64,000 nt of DNA. Origin: Pseudoroseicyclus_A sp041714655 (lineage in GTDB: Bacteria; Pseudomonadota; Alphaproteobacteria; Rhodobacterales; Rhodobacteraceae). Under the pieces are notes generated by a model, which saw only the letters and a list, made by a program, of their open reading frames with translations, was not told the origin of the DNA and searched no databases. The stretch is from contig NZ_CP168219.1 in assembly GCF_041714655.1 (NCBI RefSeq), positions 1,364,001-1,428,000 of the forward strand, in the 5' to 3' direction. Numbering within the stretch: the stretch's first letter is position 1; every line of letters begins with the position of its first letter. The translations under genes and the position numbers were made by a program. This document shows positions 1 to 10,200 of the stretch, in pieces.

Positions 1-2783
1 TCGAGCCGCCAGCCGGCGAGGTCGAGCGTCTGCCGCAGCGCCAGCGCCAGCGTGCCCGGCCCGTGGCGGCGCATCTCGAGCAGCGCGTCGAGCATCTGCC
101 AGAGGTCGGCGCGGGCGCGCTGGGCGGGGCCGGTGTATGCCCGGATCGCCCAGGCGTCGCGGCCCGCACCGCGCCGGGGCGGGCGGGGCTGGGGGCCGGT
201 GGTGCTCTGGCCGGTGGACGAGAGGGCGGCGGTCAGCGCCCGCCGCCGGCTCTCCAGCCCCCGGGTCATGAGCTCGTAGAGGAGCGGCCGCGCGCCCTCC
301 GCCCCCCAGTCTGGCGCCGGCGGATCCGGCCCCTGGCCGAGGTGAAAGCGCGCCCGGGCGATGAGGTGATCGAGCCAGGCCCCGGCGGGAAGGGGCGGCG
401 GGGCGCCGTCCTCCCCCGGGATCTCCACCAGCCGCTCCTGTGGCCAGGCCCGCGCCTCCTCGCCGAAGAAGGCGAAGGCGATGTTGGGATCTTCGGTGCC
501 GTAGCCGATGGGGCCCTTGAAGACCTCCGGCTCCGCCCCGGCGAGGGCGAAGGCCTCGTTGCGGGCCTCGTGTTCGTCCAGATGGGCGAGGAGGTTCTCG
601 CAGAGGATGAAGGTCTCGGCGACGGCGACGAGGAAGGTCAGCGCCTCGGCCTCCGAGAGGTTCGGGCCGCTGACGGTGATATTGATGGTGTTGATCGTCG
701 CCGCCGAAGGCTCCGTCAGCGGCAGCATCTGGCCGTTCGACAGGCGGCGCGCCTCGACATCGGCCTCGCGGGAGGCGGGCCAGGGATAGGCGGCGACGCG
801 CTTGTCGAAGAGGTTGAGGTCGCTCGAGGCGATGAGGCCGACGATATCGGCCTTCTGCTGGTTTATGCTGTTGCTGTTCTCAGGCAGCCCGCCGTTGACG
901 GCGAGGCGGCTGCGGATGCCCAGCCGCGCGTCGACGAGGTCGACATGCGGGTTCTGTTCCCAGAGCGCGAAGCGATACCACGACCAGTAGCTGTTGACGC
1001 TCGCCGTGCCGCTCGTGACCTCGCTCACCGCCAGATCGCGGGGATGCGGGCTGCGGGCGAGGGCTTCGGTGAGTGTCTCGCCGAGGTCGCTGCGGGGCAC
1101 ACCGTCTGCCAGCCGGGGAAGCGCCTCTGCGGCGGCATCCCAGAGCGGCGCCAGCGTCTGGAGGAGCAGCCAGAGCCGGTCGCGGCGGGGATCGCCGGGG
1201 CGGGGCCGGGCGGCGCGGGCGCTGAGGGCGAGCCCGTAGGGCACGTCCCCGACACGGAGCATGGGCAGCGCCGCGCCGCCCCGCAGGTAGCCGACGAAGA
1301 GATCGCGGAGCCAGAGCCGGTCGGCGAGCGTCAGGAAGTCCGGCGGGTCGAGGGTATTGCCCCGCGTGTAGCCCATCAGCTCCTCGAGCCAGGCGCCCCA
1401 GGTCACCGGCCAGAGCGCCTGGTTCATGGCGCGGGGCAGCGCCTCGCCGGAGGCGTCGGCGAAGGGCAGGCCGGCGGGCAGCTCCGCCCCTATGGCGGCG
1501 CCAAGGGTCGCGCCGTCGGCGACATTCGCCGGACCGGGCGCGCCGAAGGTGCCGTCCGCCACCGGGATCTCCGGCGGCGCGTTCAGGCCCTTGGGCAGGA
1601 GCCGGTCCAGCGCCTCGGCGCCCGGGGGCGGGGCGGCGGTGAAGCCGGTGCGGGCGTCCTCGGTGTTGTTGGTCGGCGTGCCTTGGGGGAGGAAGCCGGC
1701 GCCCCGGCTCCAGGCCAGCGCCTGCAGATGGGCGGCGAAGGCGGCGCCGTCCTGGGGCGGGCCCTCCTTCGGCTCCGGCGGGATGCCGAGGACGACGAGT
1801 TCGTCGAAGCCACCCGCCGCCGTATCCGGCAGGGCGAAGCGCTCGGCCATGCCGCGGGCGCGGGCCTCGCCGAAATCGGCCATCCAGCCGAGCGCGCCGG
1901 CCGTCTTCACGCCGGTATCGCCGAGGTCCTCCGGCAGGGGCGAGGCGGCAAGCCGGGCGGCGACGGGCTGAGAGAAGGCGGCATCGAGCACGATGGCACC
2001 GGCCACATAGCCGCGCACCCGCCAGCGGGCGGGGAGGAGCCGTGCGAGCGCCGGGCCCGCCTCCTCCGCCTTGCGGCCGGGTTTGAGGTCGTCCGCAAGG
2101 ATGCAGGCGAGCAGGAACGCCGCCCGATGCGGGCCGACCTGCGCGGTGAGCGCGGCCCAGGCGGTGAGGCGGGCGGCATCCTGCGGCTTCGCGGCGCGGA
2201 AGGCGGGGGCATGGGCCTCGGCGAGGGCGGCCTCGGCGGGGGTGAGGCGCGGGTCGTGCCCGTCGATATGAAGCGCGTCGGGATAGACGCGGAGGAGAAG
2301 CTCGGGCTTCTCCTGATTGCGGAAGCGCGTCTCGATCCGCACGGGGAGGAGGAGCATCGGGTCGGTGGTCGCCTCGCCGGCCGCGGGGGCGCCGTCGTTC
2401 AGAAGGCCCTCCGCCACCTCACCCAGGATCCCGGCATCGGCCGCGGCATCCACCTCCGGCCGGTCGGGGAAGCGGCGGAGCGGCTGGCTGCCGCCCTCCC
2501 GGGGCGGCAGGTCCTGCGGCTGGCGGCCGTCCGGGGAGACCTTGCCGTCGGGCCGGCGGGGGTGCAGCTCGTCCGCGGCCCGGATGTAGGGCCCCGCCCC
2601 GGTGCCGTCCCGCCCGAGGCGTGGGCCGACCTTGCCGCCGGGGCGGCGGGGCTGGGCGGCGTCCGGGGCCGGAATGTCAGACCCGGGGGGCTCCCCGGTG
2701 CCGTCCCGCCCGAGGCGTGGGCCACCCTTGCCGCCGGGTCGGCGGGCCTTGCCGCCCTTGCCTGGGGAGCCGGGGCGCTTCAC
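1..2783 (-). CDS. Very large protein of unknown function, C-terminus off the window
   Basis: The frame stays open from a GTG at 2783 to the window edge, about 927 codons, so the gene is partial at its 3' end. The GTG overlaps the TGA of the upstream 962-residue gene (GTGA), which implies translational coupling. Residues 1-70 are basic, rich in Gly/Pro/Arg and contain a 32-residue repeat; a folded part begins with LLPVRIETRF and LRVYPDALHIDGHDP at about residues 145-175. From memory, similar motifs occur in other large hypothetical proteins, but I know of no assigned function. The dense G/C-rich plus-strand ORF over the same stretch is a shadow, because only the minus frame reads as balanced protein. 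The coding frame is well supported; the function is unknown. Confidence 0.75.
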   Translation of the reverse strand, partial: MKRPGSPGKGGKARRPGGKGGPRLGRDGTGEPPGSDIPAPDAAQPRRPGGKVGPRLGRDGTGAGPYIRAADELHPRRPDGKVSPDGRQPQDLPPREGGSQPLRRFPDRPEVDAAADAGILGEVAEGLLNDGAPAAGEATTDPMLLLPVRIETRFRNQEKPELLLRVYPDALHIDGHDPRLTPAEAALAEAHAPAFRAAKPQDAARLTAWAALTAQVGPHRAAFLLACILADDLKPGRKAEEAGPALARLLPARWRVRGYVAGAIVLDAAFSQPVAARLAASPLPEDLGDTGVKTAGALGWMADFGEARARGMAERFALPDTAAGGFDELVVLGIPPEPKEGPPQDGAAFAAHLQALAWSRGAGFLPQGTPTNNTEDARTGFTAAPPPGAEALDRLLPKGLNAPPEIPVADGTFGAPGPANVADGATLGAAIGAELPAGLPFADASGEALPRAMNQALWPVTWGAWLEELMGYTRGNTLDPPDFLTLADRLWLRDLFVGYLRGGAALPMLRVGDVPYGLALSARAARPRPGDPRRDRLWLLLQTLAPLWDAAAEALPRLADGVPRSDLGETLTEALARSPHPRDLAVSEVTSGTASVNSYWSWYRFALWEQNPHVDLVDARLGIRSRLAVNGGLPENSNSINQQKADIVGLIASSDLNLFDKRVAAYPWPASREADVEARRLSNGQMLPLTEPSAATINTINITVSGPNLSEAEALTFLVAVAETFILCENLLAHLDEHEARNEAFALAGAEPEVFKGPIGYGTEDPNIAFAFFGEEARAWPQERLVEIPGEDGAPPPLPAGAWLDHLIARARFHLGQGPDPPAPDWGAEGARPLLYELMTRGLESRRRALTAALSSTGQSTTGPQPRPPRRGAGRDAWAIRAYTGPAQRARADLWQMLDALLEMRRHGPGTLALALRQTLDLAGWRL
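2597..2746 (-). repeat. Tandem 96-bp-spaced direct repeat inside the large gene
   Basis: Two nearly identical blocks of about 50 bp start at 2597 and 2693. The 96-bp spacing equals 32 codons. They encode two copies of a basic Arg-Pro-Gly-Gly-Lys / GPRLGRDGTG segment in the disordered N-terminal tail of the large protein. Confidence 0.8.
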
Positions 2784-5668
2784 GGGCTCACCAGCCGGTC
2801 GGCATGGATGAGGACGCGCACCGGCGCCTGGAAGGTCATGGCGGCGACGGCAGCGGCGCCGGCATCCCACCTCAGCCCCTCGATGGGCGTCCCCGCCCAG
2901 GGCGGGGCGGCGGGGGCCTGGCGCAGCGCCTGCCACCCGGCTTCATCGGCCACGAGGTGTCCCCAGTGCAGCGCGTCGAGATCGGCGGGCGGCTGGCCGG
3001 CGGCGGGCGCCTCATAGGCGTCGAGCCCGAAGCGGGGGGCGAAGAGCGGCTCCTCGAGGGCGATGAACCAGCCGGGCGCCTTGGCCTGCCCGCCGGTGGC
3101 GGCGCCGCCGATCATCTCCGCCGCCGGCAGGTCCCAGCCGAAATAGCGCAGCCCCGGGCCGAGCCGCCCCTCGAAGCTCGGGGGCAGGGCGCGGGCGAGC
3201 TCGGCCTTGGTGACGCGGCGGGCGCCGGCCTTGGCGTCCCACAGCGCCGGCACGGCATAGATCAGCGTCTCGGGATAGCGCTCGAGCAGCTCGGCGCGGA
3301 TGAGGAGGATCGTGCTCTCCGCCCCGCCCTCCACCTGCTTCGCGAGCCTGCCGTCATGGGGCCAGGAGCGGATCGGGGCGATGTCGCGGCGGGCGGGGTC
3401 GTCATAGGCCCAGAACCTGTCGAACCAGGTGTCATGCGTCGGCAACGGCAGGCCGCGCCAGGCGAATTCCCGCGCCGCTTCGTGGTTGAGCCCGGCGAGA
3501 TAGGCGGCGAGGAAGGTCGGGTTGCCGGCGACGAGGGCGGCGCCGTTGAGGGGCACATCGCCGGCGCCCGGCACCAGCACCTGCGGCGCGCGCATCTGGA
3601 TGTCGCGGACGGCGGCGACCTCGAAGCGGAAGCTCTGGGCGAGCGCCCGGGGGAGGGGCGCCTCCGCCCCGGCCGGAGCGGCACCGGCGGTCTGGAGGGG
3701 CAGCCGCGAAGCGAGCCGGGGCCCGGGGGCCAGGAGCTGCGGCAGGGCGTCGAGGCAGGCGGTGAAGGCGGCTTCGGCGGCGGGGGCGGAGAGGCTGCGG
3801 GGGGCGAAATCGCCGGCCCGGGGCGCGGCGGCGAGGGGCACCTTGCGGAGCGTGAGGGCCCCCGGGGAGAGCCGGCGGCGCGGGCCCGGCCGCGCGCCCT
3901 GGCCCGCCGCGAGCAGCGCCCGGCCACGCGCGCCAGTGAGCGCCGCGGCGATCGGCCCGCGCGGATGGGCGCGGGCGGCCCGAGCCTCGGCAGCGTTCAG
4001 GAGGGGGCTAGCCGGCCCGCCCACCGGCGCGAGGGTCAGGCCGCCATCCTCCTCCAGCCGCAGGCGCCCGGCGGCGCCGCCGGGGGCACTGAGCTCGAGC
4101 GCATAGCCGGGGCTGAGGCTCTTCGGGGCGGGGGCGGACCGGGGGCGCAGGCCGGTGCCGCCCGGCAGACGGGCGGCAAGGATCTCCTCCCCGAGTCCGC
4201 CGAGCTCCGCTGCCGCCTCCGGCCCCTCGCGGCGGCCGGGCTTGAGCTGCCGGCGGGCGCGGGCGGCGATGAAGCGGGCGAGCACGGGGCTCGCCGCGGC
4301 GCCAGGGCGGCGGGGCAGCGCTTCCATCAGCGCGGCGAGCGAGGGCGCGCCGGGCGCGGTGCGGAGCGCGCCATGGAGCGGGCGTGTCACCTGCAGCACC
4401 AGCCCGCGCGGCATCCGCCCGAGCCGCCGGGCGACACCGGCGGAGACATGGGCGGCGGTCCTGAGGCGCCGCGCCTCGGCGGAGGCGGCGCGCGCCTCCT
4501 CCAGCGCCTCCCAGGCGAGCGCGACATACTCCTCCTGCCGGGCGCGGAAGGCGCGGGCGGCAAGGCCGGCGGTGGCGCGGAGGCCCGGGTCGAGGTTGAG
4601 CTCGAGCGCCCAGTCGGTGCCGAGGGGCGCGGCGGGATGCTGCATCGCCCCATAGCCCGGCGGCGCGAGGACGGGATCGTCGCGGCGGGGGTCGTAGCCC
4701 GCCCGGCGCTTCGGCGGCGGGGCTCCGGCGGCGGAGAGGACCTCCTTCAACGCGGCCGCGAAGAGTGTCGCGTGCGGCTCGGGCGGGGCCTCGGCGGCCG
4801 AGCCGGTGGCGACCATCACGCCGGCATAGTCGCGGCTGACCCGGTGCCCCGCATCCCGGGGCGACAGCGCCGCCGCGGCGAAGCCGGGCCCGGGGTCGGT
4901 CACATCGAGCGGGCGGCGGCCGAGGCGCGGGTCGGGCGGGGCCGGGAAGATCCGCTCCGCCAGTTCCTCGAACCCCGCCGCGCCGGTGCTGAAACGCCAA
5001 TGGGCATAGGCGGGCAGGGTGAGCGCGCCGGTCTCCGCCCCCCAGGCGGGGGCGGCGGAGCCATCGGGCGCCAGACCCAGCCCGGCGCGGCGGCCGGCCT
5101 CGAAGAGGGGGACGAGCGCGGCGATATAGGCGCGCCCGGGATCCAGCCGCGTCGGGCAGAGGATGCGGGCGGTGCCGCCCGCGGCATCCTCCTGTACATG
5201 GGCGAAGGCATAGGCGTCCTCGGGGCGGGGCAGGCGGGCGCCGGCCTCCGCCCCGATCTCCAGCAGCCACCGCCCGCCGCCCGCGGCGCGGATGCGGGTG
5301 CCCGGCTCCTCCGGCAGGGCGGCGAGCACCAGCCAGGGCGCCAGCCGCCCCTCGGGGGAGGGTGCGGCGGGGGTGTAGCGCCAGGGCAGCGCCGCATCGG
5401 CGAATTCAACGAGGGGGAAGGCGTTGTGCTCGAAGGCGCGCTCGCCGGCCTCGGGAAAGCGGCGGATGATGACGCCCTCGGCGAGGCCCGCGATGTCGCC
5501 GGGGCCGAGAAGCGTCAGCTCATGGGTGACGGGGGCGGTGAGCCCCTCTGCCTCGATGGCGAGGGTGAGCGCGAGTGCCCCCACAGGGGGCAGGCCCATC
5601 GCATCCGCAGGGGCGGATGCCGCATGACGGCCAAGCCCGAACCGGGCGTGATCGAAAAACCGTGCCAA
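2780..5668 (-). CDS. Very large protein of unknown function (962 aa), paired with the gene downstream
   Basis: The ORF starts at a TTG (5668) with AGG seven bases upstream and ends in a GTGA overlap with the next large gene. No signal peptide or membrane segment is evident. Recognisable segments are LPWRYTP followed by LAPWLVLAAL near residue 95-115, HWRFSTG near 205, and a conserved-looking C-terminal module with GLNHEAAREFAWRG, FDRFWAY, LIRAELLERYP, LRYFGWDL and PRFGLDAYE (about residues 700-900). I remember this C-terminal pattern from large hypothetical proteins that sit beside partners like the next gene, but I cannot name a family or role. The pair lies 144 bp beyond the 3' end of tRNA-Gly, a common island insertion point. 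The reading frame is secure; function unknown. Confidence 0.82.
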   Translation of the reverse strand: MARFFDHARFGLGRHAASAPADAMGLPPVGALALTLAIEAEGLTAPVTHELTLLGPGDIAGLAEGVIIRRFPEAGERAFEHNAFPLVEFADAALPWRYTPAAPSPEGRLAPWLVLAALPEEPGTRIRAAGGGRWLLEIGAEAGARLPRPEDAYAFAHVQEDAAGGTARILCPTRLDPGRAYIAALVPLFEAGRRAGLGLAPDGSAAPAWGAETGALTLPAYAHWRFSTGAAGFEELAERIFPAPPDPRLGRRPLDVTDPGPGFAAAALSPRDAGHRVSRDYAGVMVATGSAAEAPPEPHATLFAAALKEVLSAAGAPPPKRRAGYDPRRDDPVLAPPGYGAMQHPAAPLGTDWALELNLDPGLRATAGLAARAFRARQEEYVALAWEALEEARAASAEARRLRTAAHVSAGVARRLGRMPRGLVLQVTRPLHGALRTAPGAPSLAALMEALPRRPGAAASPVLARFIAARARRQLKPGRREGPEAAAELGGLGEEILAARLPGGTGLRPRSAPAPKSLSPGYALELSAPGGAAGRLRLEEDGGLTLAPVGGPASPLLNAAEARAARAHPRGPIAAALTGARGRALLAAGQGARPGPRRRLSPGALTLRKVPLAAAPRAGDFAPRSLSAPAAEAAFTACLDALPQLLAPGPRLASRLPLQTAGAAPAGAEAPLPRALAQSFRFEVAAVRDIQMRAPQVLVPGAGDVPLNGAALVAGNPTFLAAYLAGLNHEAAREFAWRGLPLPTHDTWFDRFWAYDDPARRDIAPIRSWPHDGRLAKQVEGGAESTILLIRAELLERYPETLIYAVPALWDAKAGARRVTKAELARALPPSFEGRLGPGLRYFGWDLPAAEMIGGAATGGQAKAPGWFIALEEPLFAPRFGLDAYEAPAAGQPPADLDALHWGHLVADEAGWQALRQAPAAPPWAGTPIEGLRWDAGAAAVAAMTFQAPVRVLIHADRLVSP

Positions 5669-5811
5669 AGCGCTGCCTGAAATGACGTGCGGAAATAATG
5701 CAGCCAGTCTGGGCGCAGGGTGGCAGCCCGGTCAAGCACGGAAAACCGGGCTTGCTTCGGGCGATCGCTCGTCTCTGTCGGGAAGGCCCTCGCGCGGGCC
5801 GGTCGGCGAAT

Positions 5812-5886
5812 TGGAGCGGGCGATGAGATTCGAACTCACGACCCTTACCTTGGCAAGGTAATGCTCTACCCCTGAGCTACGCCCGC
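5812..5886 (-). tRNA. tRNA-Gly, anticodon GCC
   Basis: The minus strand folds as a complete cloverleaf of 75 nt including an encoded CCA. The acceptor arm starts GCGGGCG, the D-arm reads GTAGCTCAGGGGTAGAGC, the anticodon loop CTTGCCAAG gives GCC, and the T-arm contains GTTCGAATC. A promoter-like element lies upstream. Confidence 0.97.
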
Positions 5887-5903
5887 CTCCGTTTCGCTGC
5901 GCC

Positions 5904-5932
5904 GAGATAAGGGAGCAGCCCGGGGGCTGCAA
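5904..5932 (-). promoter_or_regulatory. Probable promoter of tRNA-Gly
   Basis: On the minus strand TTGCAG (5932-5927) and TATCTC (5909-5904) are separated by exactly 17 bp and end 17 bp before the tRNA. This is a good fit to a housekeeping sigma promoter. Confidence 0.55.
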
Positions 5933-5964
5933 GAGGAATTTTCGCCCTTCCGGCAAGTTCCCCC

Positions 5965-6576
5965 TCAGACCGCCAGCACCGGGGCGGGGCGGCGGTGGAT
6001 CAGCCATTCGGCGATGGCGATGTTCGGCAGCCAGCAACTCCAGGCGACGATGACCGAGGCGGCGCCGTAGCTCTCGAAACCGAAACCGATGAAGAGGATC
6101 GGCAGTTGCAGGCGCAGCGACACCGCCGCGAGCGTCAGCGCGTAGGAGCGGATCATCCAGCGCCGGTGTGCCGCGATCTCGCGGCGGAGGATGTGGCGGA
6201 AGGCGAGGGCCGAGCTGCCCATCCAGGCGAGCGCCAGCAGGCCGAAGCCGAGCGATGCACCGGGCCGGCCGGTGGGCGAAAGCGCGAGGAGGAGGGCGCT
6301 GGTGCCGCCGATGGCGATGGCCGCGAGATAGACGCGGCCCGTCCAGCGGTGAAGGCGCGGGCGCCGGGCGCGGAGGCGCGGGAAGAACTGCAGCGCCCCG
6401 GTGGCCAGCGCCACGGGGGCGCTGAGGATGTGAACCGCCAGCGTCACCGGGCCCGCGGCGTGTATCGCCACGACCTCGCTGAAGGCCGGGCCCCAGCCGA
6501 GCAGCAGGAAGCGGTAGGAGGCGAGCGCGACGATGAACGCGAGGCTCGCCATCAGGATGGTCAGGGTGCGGCTCAT
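5965..6576 (-). CDS. DUF2306-type integral membrane protein
   Basis: This 203-residue protein is almost entirely hydrophobic, with about six predicted membrane spans. It carries the histidine/arginine-rich loops typical of DUF2306 proteins: ARRPRLHRWTGRVYL near residue 95 and REIAAHRRWMIRSYAL near residue 140. The family has no established biochemical role. The gene is divergent from a TetR regulator, and two palindromes lie between the starts, so it is probably that regulator's target. Confidence 0.75.
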   Translation of the reverse strand: MSRTLTILMASLAFIVALASYRFLLLGWGPAFSEVVAIHAAGPVTLAVHILSAPVALATGALQFFPRLRARRPRLHRWTGRVYLAAIAIGGTSALLLALSPTGRPGASLGFGLLALAWMGSSALAFRHILRREIAAHRRWMIRSYALTLAAVSLRLQLPILFIGFGFESYGAASVIVAWSCWLPNIAIAEWLIHRRPAPVLAV

Positions 6577-6598
6577 GGGGGCTCCGGCGGGAGGGCGC

Positions 6599-6637
6599 TT
6601 TACAGTGTCAGGTAGCGGGCGTGCTTGACACTGTCAA
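6599..6637. promoter_or_regulatory. Twin TetR-type operator between divergent genes
   Basis: A perfect 13-bp palindrome TTGACACTGTCAA lies at 6625-6637 and an imperfect copy TTTACAGTGTCAG at 6599-6611. Their centres are 26 bp apart. They sit between the DUF2306 gene and the TetR gene, as expected for an autorepressor also controlling the divergent gene. Confidence 0.6.
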
Positions 6638-6659
6638 GGCGCTCGGGCAAGGACGCCCG

Positions 6660-7229
6660 ATGACCCAGACGCCCGACCTCCGCGCCGCGCTGATCGACGC
6701 CGGCCTCGCCATTCTGGAAGAGAGGGGCCTCGCCGCCCTGACGCTCCGCGCCTGCGCGGCGCGGGCGGGGGTGAGCCATGCGGCGCCGGCGCATCACTTC
6801 GCCGGCCTTCCGGGGCTTCGCGCCGCCATCGCCGCCATCGGCTTCCGCCGTTTCGCGGCGGAGATGCTGGCGGAGCGGGCGCGGGCGGGGGAGGAGCCGC
6901 GGGCGCGGCTGGTGGCCATCTGCCGGGGCTATCTGACCTTCGCCGAGCGCCACCCCGGGCTCTTCCACCTGATCTTCAACAGCAGCCTGCCGATGGCCGA
7001 CGATCCCGAGCTATCCGAGGCCGGCGATGCCGCCTTCGAGGTGCTGCGCGAGGGCTGCGCCCCCTTCGCGCCGGTCGGCGACACGGCGATGTCCACCGAG
7101 GCCTTCGTCTGGTCGCTGATCCATGGCCGCGCCACGCTCGGCCTCGCCTGCCGCTTCGGCGAGCCCGAGCCGCATCGGCCCGAGCCGCCGGATCTCGCGG
7201 CGATGCTGGGGATCCTGACGCTCCGCTAG
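6660..7229 (+). CDS. TetR/AcrR-family transcriptional regulator
   Basis: This is a 189-residue protein with an N-terminal helix-turn-helix (LTLRACAARAGVSHAAPAHHF, roughly residues 30-50) and a C-terminal ligand-binding half containing FAERHPGLFHLIFN. The ATG at 6660 was chosen over the GTG at 6621 because the upstream choice would place the palindromic operator inside the coding region. It is divergent from the DUF2306 gene and its stop overlaps the convergent pyc stop by 4 bp. The ligand cannot be read from the sequence. Confidence 0.88.
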   Translation: MTQTPDLRAALIDAGLAILEERGLAALTLRACAARAGVSHAAPAHHFAGLPGLRAAIAAIGFRRFAAEMLAERARAGEEPRARLVAICRGYLTFAERHPGLFHLIFNSSLPMADDPELSEAGDAAFEVLREGCAPFAPVGDTAMSTEAFVWSLIHGRATLGLACRFGEPEPHRPEPPDLAAMLGILTLR

Positions 7230-10200
7230 CCCATCTCGACCAGCAGGTCCTTGGCGTCGATCTGCGCGCCGGCGGAGACGTGGACGGATTTCACCGTCCC
7301 GTCCCGGTCGGCGTGGATGCCGGTTTCCATCTTCATCGCCTCGATGGTGAGAAGAAGGTCGCCCTTCTTCACCGCCATGCCCGGCTGGGCGGCGATGGTG
7401 GCGACCACGCCGGGCATCGGCGCGCCGATATGGGCGGGGTTGGCCGGGTCGGCTTTCGGCACGGCGGCCTTGCCGCCCTGGGCCTTGCGGTTCGGCACGC
7501 GGATCGTCCGCGGCTGGCCGTTCAGCTCGAAGAAGACGCGCACCTCGCCGTCGTCCTGCAATTCGCCGACGGCGGCGAGCCGCGCCTCGAGCGTCTTGCC
7601 CGGGTCGATCTCGACGGAGATCTCGTCGCCCGGCTCCATGCCGTAGAAGAACACCTTCGTCGGCAGGGCGCGCACGGGGCCGTAGACCTGATGGCGCGCC
7701 ACATATTCGGTGAAGACCTTGGGATACATCAGGTACGCCGCGAGGTCGCGGTCGGCGATCTCTTCCAGCTCCAGGCCCGTCGCCTCGGCCAGCTCCTTGC
7801 GCTTCGCCGCGAGGTCGGTCGGCTTCATCAGGGCGCCGGGCCGCTCGGTGAGCGGCGCCTCGCCCTTCAGCACCTTCTCCTGCAGGGCCTTCGGCCAGCC
7901 GCCGGGGGGCTGGCCGAGGTTGCCCTTCATCATGTCGATGACCGAGTCGGGGAAGGCGACGTCGGTGGCGGGGTCCTCCACCTGCGCGCGGGTGAGGCCC
8001 TGGCTAACCATCATCAGCGCCATGTCGCCCACCACCTTGGAGGAGGGCGTGACCTTCACGATATCGCCGAACATCATGTTCACATCGGCATAGGTCTTGG
8101 CGACCTCGTGCCAGCGATCCTCGAGCCCGAGCGAGCGGGCCTGCGCCTTGAGGTTGGTGAACTGCCCGCCCGGCATCTCGTGCAGATAGACCTCCGACGC
8201 GGGTGCCTGCATGCCGCTCTCGAAGGCGGCATACTGGCCGCGCACCGCCTCCCAGTAGTTGGAGATCTCGCGGACGGCGGCGATGTCGAGCCCGGTGTCG
8301 CGCTCGGTGTGGCGCAGCGCCTCGACGATGGAGCCGAGCGTCGGCTGGCTGGTGTTGCCGGAGAGCGAATCCATCGCCGCATCCACCACGTCCACGCCGG
8401 CGGCCGCCGCCGCGAGGACGGTGGAGATGGCGGCGCCCGAGGTGTCATGCGTGTGGAAATGAAGGGGGATCGAGATCTCGTCCTTCAGCGCCTTGATGAG
8501 CTGCGTAGCGGCGGAGGGCTTCAGCAGCCCCGCCATGTCCTTCAGCCCGAGGATCTGGGCGCCGGCGGCCTCCAGCTCCTTGGCCATGCCGACGTAATAC
8601 TTGAGGTCGTATTTGGCGCGGGCCGGGTCGAGGATGTCGCCGGTATAGCAGATCGCCGCCTCGCAGATCTTTCCGGTCGCGACCACGGCATCCATGGCGA
8701 CGCGCATGTTCTCAACCCAGTTGAGCGAGTCGAAGACGCGGAAGACGTCGACGCCCTCCTCGGCGGCCTGGCGCACGAAGAACTGGACGACATTGTCGGG
8801 ATAGTTCGTGTAGCCGACGCCGTTCGAGGCGCGCAGCAGCATCTGCGTCAGGATGTTCGGCATGGCGGCGCGGATATGGGCGAGGCGCTTCCAGGGGCTT
8901 TCCTGCAGGAAGCGGTAGGCCACGTCGAAGGTGGCGCCGCCCCAGCATTCGACTGAGAATAGCCCCGGCATCTTCTGCGCATAGGCGGGCGCGGCGCCCA
9001 CCATGTCGATGGAGCGCATCCGCGTCGCGAGCAGCGACTGGTGCCCGTCGCGCATCGCGGTGTCGGTGATGAGGAGGGGCTTCGAGCCGAGGAGCCACTC
9101 CTGCACCGCCTTCACGCCGCCCTCGCGCAGGAGGTCGGCCGAGCCCTTCGGCACGTCGGAGGAGAAGCTCACCGGCGGCTTCGGCGGCTTGGCCTCGGCA
9201 TGGGGGCGGGCGCGGCCCTCCGTCTCCGGATGACCGTTGACGGTGATGTCGGCGATATAGGTGAGGATCTTCGTCGCCCGGTCGCGCCTTTGGCGGAAGT
9301 CGAAGAGCTCGGGCGTCGTGTCGATGAACTTGGTCGTGTACTGGTTGCTGAGGAACGTCGGGTGCTTGAGCAGGTTGATGACGAAGTCGATGTTCGTCGA
9401 AACGCCCCGGATGCGGAACTCCCGAAGCGCCCGGTCCATCCGCGCGATGGCCATCTCGGGCGTGGGCGCCCGGGCGGTGACCTTGGTCAGGAGCGAATCG
9501 TAGTAGCGGGTGATGACCGCGCCGGAATAGGCGGTGCCGCCGTCGAGCCGGATGCCGGGGCCGGTGGCGCTGCGGTAGGTGCCGATCCTCCCGTAATCGG
9601 GGATGAAATTGTTGGTCGGGTCCTCGGTCGTCACCCGGCATTGCAGGGCGTGGCATTGCAGCGTGACGTCATATTGCGACGCCTTGCCGGTCGCCTCCAT
9701 CAGGCTCTTGCCCTCGGCGACCATGATCTGGGCGCGCACGATGTCGATCCCCGTCACCTCCTCGGTGACGGTATGCTCGACCTGCACGCGGGGGTTCACC
9801 TCGATGAAGTAGAATTCGCCCGAATCCATATCCATCAGGAACTCGACGGTGCCGGCGCATTCGTAGTTCACATGCGCGCAAATCTGCCGGCCGAGGTTGC
9901 ACAGGTTCTCGCGCTGGGCGGCGGAAAGGTAGGGGGCGGGCGCCCGCTCCACCACCTTCTGGTTGCGCCTTTGGACAGAACAGTCCCGCTCCCAGAGGTG
10001 GTAGATATTGCCATGGCTGTCGCCGAGGATCTGCACCTCCACATGCCGGGCGCGCTGGATCATCTTCTCGAGGTAGCCCTCGCCGTTGCCGAAGGCGGCC
10101 TCGGCCTCGCGGCGGCCCTCGAGCACCTTCGTCTCGAGCTCCTCCTCGTTCATGATCGGCCGCATCCCCCGGCCGCCGCCGCCCCAGGAGGCCTTGAGCA

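Noticed and set aside
63..5680. Very long plus-strand ORFs (984 and 1019 codons)
   Set aside because: Their translations are almost only Gly, Arg, Ala, Glu and Pro with no domain, and they lie exactly opposite minus-strand frames that read as normal protein. They are shadows caused by high GC.
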